This document shows, piece after piece, positions 5,601-9,478 of a stretch of DNA of 9,478 bases. The stretch comes from Nitrospirota bacterium (GTDB lineage: Bacteria; Nitrospirota; Nitrospiria; JACQBZ01), in assembly GCA_016198945.1 (NCBI GenBank), contig JACQHO010000085.1, positions 1 to 9,478 on the forward strand, in the 5' to 3' direction. Each line of letters starts with the position of its first letter. Within the stretch, counting starts at the first letter, position 1. The notes below the pieces were generated by a model. The model had not been told where the DNA came from, did not search any database, and saw only the letters and a list, made by a program, of their open reading frames with translations. The position numbers and the translations under genes were made by a program.

Positions 5601-7829
5601 ACGAAAACAATCATATTGTTTGTAACGGCCGCACTAAATCTCGCCCTCGCCCTGATTGTCTACAGCAGAGGGGGCAGAAATTTAATCACACGTTCTTATG
5701 CCTCGGCTGTCCTTTCCGTGTCCGCCTGGTCTTTCGGTCACGGGATGTACGCACTCGCGGATGATCGTTCAGCCCTCTTTTGGTTCTATTTCACCTACGT
5801 CGCCGGTTCCTTCATCGCATTCTATTTTTTCCACTTCGCGAGAGTTTTCCCCGACCCCAACAACGCCTCGCCGATGTCCATTACGGCCAGGTTATCCAGC
5901 ATCGGTTTTCCCTTCGCGGCTTCCGCCGGTCTATTTGCGCCTCAAGTCTTAATTGCTTCCTTCAGCCAGACCCGCCAGGGGGCACAGGTCGTCTTTGTCA
6001 TGCCGAGCTACCTTTTCTACACCGGCGGCTTTACGCTCCTGATGGGGTGGGGATTTTTTCACCTGCTCACCCGATACCGGGAATCGACGGGACGACAGAG
6101 ATCCCAGATCCGCTATGTGGTTGCCGGAACCGGCATCGCGGCGGTATTTGGAAGCTACTTCAACCTTTGGCTTCCCTTGACCGGAAACACCCACTTCATG
6201 TGGCTCGGACCCCAGTTTTCCTTGTTCATGATCGCGTTCATCTCGTATGCCATTGTGAAGCACCGGTTGATGGATATCCGGCTCATCTTGAGCCGAACCA
6301 TTGTCTACTCTCTGCTGCTGGGAAGCACACTTGTTTTATACACCATGCTGATCCTCCTGGCGCAGCGCTTTTTTCAGGACAAAACGGACTACATCACCAG
6401 CCTGGTCATCGGCTCACTATTTATCGCATTGGGCTTCGAACCGCTAAAGCAGCTGTTTCAAAAGACGACGGAAAAGGTCTTCTTTCGAGGCGAGCTGGAT
6501 GCGCAACGTCTCTTGACGGAACTGGGCGAAATTTTCAGCACGGTCAGAGACCTGGACAGTCTCCTCAAAAGCACCGCACAGCAGTTGATCCAAGGATTCC
6601 GGATCGAACGGGCCGTCTTAGTGGCTCTAAAGGACAACGGAGATTGGACGTCCGCAACCGGCCGGGGCGGGACGTTTTCGCCTCCCGATTTCCAGACGGA
6701 TCATCCCCTCATAAAATATTATGCCTCCGCTTGGCCGGGACCCTACCTCAAGATTCCAATGAAAAGAGAAGCCATCCTGGAAGAAGATTTACTCGATATT
6801 CCTCAACCGACGGCGCTGATGGACGATATGACGCGCATACGCCTGCTCTCGGTCATGGAGCATCTTGAGGCCGCCGTTTCGGTTCCCATTTTTACGAAAG
6901 ATCAATTGAGCGGCCTGATCCTCCTGGGCCACAAGCGGTCCGGGGACAGTTTCTTCCCGTCCGATTTAAAGCTGATCGAGATTATCTCCCGGCAGGCCGG
7001 CGTGGCGATCGAAAACGCCCGCCTCTACCAAGCCCTTCAACAACAAATGGAGGAACTCAAACGCAGCCAGACACAGCAGTTGATCCAGTCCGCCAAGCTG
7101 GCCTCGATCGGGGAACTGGCCACCAATGTGGCGCATGAGATCAACAATCCGCTGACCAGCATTCTGGGGTTCACCACCCTCATGCTCGATGACATGGGGG
7201 ATCACGACCCTCATAAAAAGGATTTGAAAATCATTCAAGGCGAAGCGATGCGGTCCCGCGATATCGTGAGAAATTTGCTGGATTTCGCCCGGAAACGCGG
7301 AATCAAAAAAGAGCTGACCGATCTCAATCAACTCATTCAGAAAACGCTGAACCTGCTCCGTCACCAGGCCGATATTTCCAACATCCACTTAAAAGAGGAG
7401 TACGCTTCCGACCTTCCCACGATCATTGTCGATGGGGATCAGATGAAACAGGTCTTCATCAATCTTCTGAAAAATGCGTTCGACGCCATGCCCGCCGGCG
7501 GGACGCTGACCGTTACCACGCTGGCCCATGGCTTCAACGGGGAGACAACGCCATCCATGATGGCCGAGAAAGAATCCGGCTTTCCCGGAAAAACGATCGA
7601 AATTCGTTTTCAGGATACCGGGGAGGGGATTGCCAAGGAGCATATTCCTAAGATTTTTGATCCCTTCTTCACCACCAAAGAAGGGATGGGAACCGGGTTG
7701 GGATTGGCCGTGAGTTACGGAATCATCGAACGTCACGGAGGACGGATCGAGGTCTTCAGCGATGTGGGAGCCGGAGCTACATTCGTCATTAAGCTTCCCA
7801 TCAAGGAAGAGACCGCGCTCTCTTACTAA
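5595..7829 (+). CDS. Membrane sensor histidine kinase (7TM-type sensor, GAF, HisKA, HATPase)
   Basis: Inner-membrane sensor kinase. Numbering is from GTG 5595 (744 residues). The N-terminal 285 or so residues hold seven to nine hydrophobic helices, ending in the VKHRLMDIR signature (about 221-229) typical of the HisKA_7TM-type sensor region. A GAF domain follows at about 306-476 (ending RQAGVAIENARLYQAL), then a short coiled linker. The HisKA H-box ELATNVAHEINNPLTS has phosphoacceptor His514. The catalytic ATPase domain has its N box around Asn623 (NLLKNAFDAM), G1 DTGEG at 674-678, F box FDPFFTTK at 688-695 and G2 GTGLGLAV at 699-706. All kinase boxes are intact, so it should be active. GTG 5595 is preferred because GGGAG lies just upstream, although its spacer is only three bases; TTG 5583 would add four residues and has no Shine-Dalgarno, and no in-frame ATG exists nearby. 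It lies 56 bases before an HD-GYP response regulator on the same strand, its likely partner. The signal sensed is unknown. Confidence 0.95.
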   Translation: METKTIILFVTAALNLALALIVYSRGGRNLITRSYASAVLSVSAWSFGHGMYALADDRSALFWFYFTYVAGSFIAFYFFHFARVFPDPNNASPMSITARLSSIGFPFAASAGLFAPQVLIASFSQTRQGAQVVFVMPSYLFYTGGFTLLMGWGFFHLLTRYRESTGRQRSQIRYVVAGTGIAAVFGSYFNLWLPLTGNTHFMWLGPQFSLFMIAFISYAIVKHRLMDIRLILSRTIVYSLLLGSTLVLYTMLILLAQRFFQDKTDYITSLVIGSLFIALGFEPLKQLFQKTTEKVFFRGELDAQRLLTELGEIFSTVRDLDSLLKSTAQQLIQGFRIERAVLVALKDNGDWTSATGRGGTFSPPDFQTDHPLIKYYASAWPGPYLKIPMKREAILEEDLLDIPQPTALMDDMTRIRLLSVMEHLEAAVSVPIFTKDQLSGLILLGHKRSGDSFFPSDLKLIEIISRQAGVAIENARLYQALQQQMEELKRSQTQQLIQSAKLASIGELATNVAHEINNPLTSILGFTTLMLDDMGDHDPHKKDLKIIQGEAMRSRDIVRNLLDFARKRGIKKELTDLNQLIQKTLNLLRHQADISNIHLKEEYASDLPTIIVDGDQMKQVFINLLKNAFDAMPAGGTLTVTTLAHGFNGETTPSMMAEKESGFPGKTIEIRFQDTGEGIAKEHIPKIFDPFFTTKEGMGTGLGLAVSYGIIERHGGRIEVFSDVGAGATFVIKLPIKEETALSY

Positions 7830-7885
7830 GCAAGGGCCGCGCTGTTTATGGGCCGCTGCGGTCCTACCGGATAAAAGGTCATACG

Positions 7886-9400
7886 ATGCCGCAGGAAAAA
7901 ATTCTGGTCGTAGATGATGAACCCACCATCGTCGAACTCTGCACCCGTTTCTTAACCAAAGAAGGATACCTCGTCAAAACCGCCTCCAACGGACAGGAGG
8001 CGCTGAAGATTTTCCGGGAGGAGCCCATCGACATGCTGTTGACCGACATCCGGATGAAAGGCATGAGCGGCCTGGAACTGATCGACGCGGCCAAGAAACG
8101 AGACGAGGGAATCGCCATCGTCGTCATCACCGGCCACGGCACCGTGAACATGGCGATTGAATCCCTCAAGCTCGGCACGTTGGGATTTGTCATCAAACCG
8201 TTCACGATGGACGAGCTGCTCACCGCCGTCCGACACGCCACGGAGAAAAACCGGCTCATTAAGGAAAACATCCGCCTCCGATCCCTGATGCCGCTGTTTG
8301 AGATCAACCGCCGGCTGGTGACCACCGATCCGGATCATCTCTTCAACCAGATCGTCGAAAGCGCCCGCGTTGAAACAAAAGCCGATCGGGCCTCGCTCAT
8401 GCTGTTGGACGAGACCGGCCGGGAACTCCAGGTCAAGGCCCACTCGGGCTTCTCGATCGTTATCCCTTCCAAAATGACCAAGAAAATCGGGGAGGGCGTG
8501 GCCGGCGTGGTGGCCCAAACAAGAAAACCGCTCATCATTCAGGGAGGCGTTCAGCAGAATCCGGAACTGGCAAGCGTCCTGGAAGGCGGGGAGCTTGTCT
8601 CCTCCGTCTCTGTTCCGTTGATCGGGAAGGGGCATATTAAAATTTCATCATTAACCCGGCCGCCGCAGATGCACGAACAGCTGATCGGAGTGCTCAACAT
8701 TTCAAAAAGCAGTCCGGGGGCCGCGCCGTTCACCGAAAGCGACCTGGAACTCGTTTCTCTCCTGGCCGGTCAGGCCTCCGCCGCCATAGAAAACGCCACC
8801 CTGTTTTACGAACTGCATCAAAGCTACGTCAAGACGATCCGCTCGCTGGTCGCGACGATGGAGCTGAAAGACAGCTACACGTCGGGTCATTCCGAGAATG
8901 TATCGAGGTATGCGGCGGCCCTGGCCCGGGAAATGGAATTATCGACGACCGAGATCGATGAAATCGAGATCGGCGGGATCCTTCACGACATCGGCAAAAT
9001 CGGAAGCAGCGAGGACATCCTCTTGAAGGAAGGCCGTCTGACCGAGAAGGAATTTGAATTGATGAAGGCCCATCCCAAAAATGCCGTAAAGATCCTGAAT
9101 CCGGTGGGTCTCTCGGGAAACATCCTCAAAATCGTTCTTCATCATCACGAACAATGCAACGGGAAGGGGTATCCGGACGGGCTGTCCCGCGAGCAGATTC
9201 CGCTGGGCTCAAGGATTCTCATGGTCGCGGACACCATTGACGCCATGACCTCCGACCGACCCTATCGGAAGGCCCAGTCGATCACAAAGCTGGCCGGCGA
9301 ACTCAGAAAATACACCGGTCCCCAGTTTGATCCGGACGTGGTCGGCGCTTTCGAGCGCCTGATGGGGAAGGTCGGCCCGGACTTCTTCCGACATCAATAG
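7886..9400 (+). CDS. Response regulator with REC, GAF and HD-GYP domains (predicted cyclic-di-GMP phosphodiesterase)
   Basis: A 504-residue cytoplasmic regulator whose output is probably hydrolysis of cyclic-di-GMP. The receiver domain (about 4-120) has acidic pocket Asp10/Asp11, phosphoacceptor Asp54 in LLTDIRMKGMSG, Thr82 and Lys104. A GAF domain (about 145-305) follows, ending QASAAIENATLFYEL. The HD-GYP domain (about 312-495) keeps its metal and signature residues: His335, the His367-Asp368 pair in ILHDIGKIG, His396, the HHHEQCNGKGYPDGL segment (His419-Gly432) and VADTIDAMTSDRPYR at 447-461. No catalytic residue is missing, so it should be enzymatically active. The GAF domain contains an apparent insert at about 249-266. 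The ATG at 7886 has AAAAGG seven bases upstream (7873-7878). The kinase gene lies 56 bases before it on the same strand with no U-tract terminator between, indicating an operon and a cognate pair. RpfG-type regulators usually lack the GAF domain, so a second small-molecule input is plausible. Confidence 0.96.
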   Translation: MPQEKILVVDDEPTIVELCTRFLTKEGYLVKTASNGQEALKIFREEPIDMLLTDIRMKGMSGLELIDAAKKRDEGIAIVVITGHGTVNMAIESLKLGTLGFVIKPFTMDELLTAVRHATEKNRLIKENIRLRSLMPLFEINRRLVTTDPDHLFNQIVESARVETKADRASLMLLDETGRELQVKAHSGFSIVIPSKMTKKIGEGVAGVVAQTRKPLIIQGGVQQNPELASVLEGGELVSSVSVPLIGKGHIKISSLTRPPQMHEQLIGVLNISKSSPGAAPFTESDLELVSLLAGQASAAIENATLFYELHQSYVKTIRSLVATMELKDSYTSGHSENVSRYAAALAREMELSTTEIDEIEIGGILHDIGKIGSSEDILLKEGRLTEKEFELMKAHPKNAVKILNPVGLSGNILKIVLHHHEQCNGKGYPDGLSREQIPLGSRILMVADTIDAMTSDRPYRKAQSITKLAGELRKYTGPQFDPDVVGAFERLMGKVGPDFFRHQ

Positions 9401-9410
9401 ACTCCCCCGC

Positions 9411-9478
9411 TTAAAGCCGATCTTCCAAGCGATCCAGCAGATGCAGGATCACTTCAATCCCGGCCAGGTTGACCCCCA
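9411..9478 (-). CDS. MerR-family regulator, HspR-like (C-terminal fragment)
   Basis: The right edge encodes 21 complete codons and a TAA stop (9413-9411) on the minus strand. The peptide begins GVNLAGIEVILHLLD and ends in RL. It resembles the helix that follows the winged helix in HspR-type MerR regulators (typically GVNLAGVEIIL followed by a leucine-rich helix). HspR represses heat-shock operons such as dnaK/dnaJ or clpB. The N-terminus lies beyond the window, so the DNA-binding domain cannot be checked; another MerR-type protein or CbpM is possible. It is convergent with the HD-GYP gene, with stops only 10 bases apart and no visible terminator in the gap. Confidence 0.65.
   Translation of the reverse strand, partial: GVNLAGIEVILHLLDRLEDRL

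Noticed and set aside
5780..6868. Plus-strand reading frame of 362 codons in another frame of the kinase gene
   Set aside because: It overlaps the kinase sensor and GAF regions, and its translation is rich in Pro, His and Arg with no family features.
7834..7864. GGGCCGC ... GCGGTCC potential hairpin, with GGGCCGC also directly repeated, between the kinase and regulator genes
   Set aside because: Seven pairs including one G-U, a long loop and no following T-run; it does not look like a terminator and may be chance in GC-rich DNA.
7952..8635. Minus-strand reading frame of 227 codons opposite the response regulator
   Set aside because: It lies antisense to the receiver and GAF domains and has no domain signature or ribosome binding site of note.

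Overview
The window looks like ordinary chromosome from a free-living, GC-rich Gram-negative bacterium. I see no mobile element, phage gene, CRISPR array, tRNA or rRNA. The lineage is uncertain. Three things fit a Nitrospirota-like or deltaproteobacterial-type genome: a membrane-anchored TPR protein starting MSIIHEALKKA, an HspR-like MerR regulator tail, and a long-form acyl-ACP-reductase-like dehydrogenase. This is inference from family resemblance only.

Minus-strand block (1-5487). Reading in the direction of transcription, the first gene is an NAD(P)-binding dehydrogenase related to cyanobacterial fatty acyl-ACP reductase (4266-5423), with its own TTGACA/TACACT promoter at 5460-5487. A 247-base gap follows, holding a strong sigma70-type promoter (TTGACA, 17 bases, TAGAAT) and a leader of about 136 nt with a perfect 14-bp inverted repeat. 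That leader feeds clpC (1589-4018), a four-TPR membrane-anchored protein (740-1537) and tsaD (1-699, C-terminus beyond the window). The gaps between these three genes are only 51 and 40 bases, so they probably form one operon linking protein quality control, an envelope TPR scaffold and tRNA t6A modification.

Plus-strand block (5527-9400). Divergent from the dehydrogenase is a probable two-gene signalling operon. It encodes a multi-pass membrane histidine kinase with GAF, HisKA and HATPase domains (5595-7829), then a REC-GAF-HD-GYP response regulator (7886-9400). The likely circuit is a membrane or ligand signal, kinase autophosphorylation on His, transfer to Asp54 of the regulator, and a change in cyclic-di-GMP hydrolysis by the HD-GYP domain.

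Right edge. The last 68 bases encode, on the minus strand, the C-terminal 21 residues of an HspR-type MerR regulator, convergent with the HD-GYP gene and only 10 bases from it.

The most unusual structures are the inverted repeat and a second dyad in the clpC leader, and the acyl-ACP-reductase-like gene without an aldehyde-deformylating oxygenase partner in view. I found no clearly new multi-gene system.
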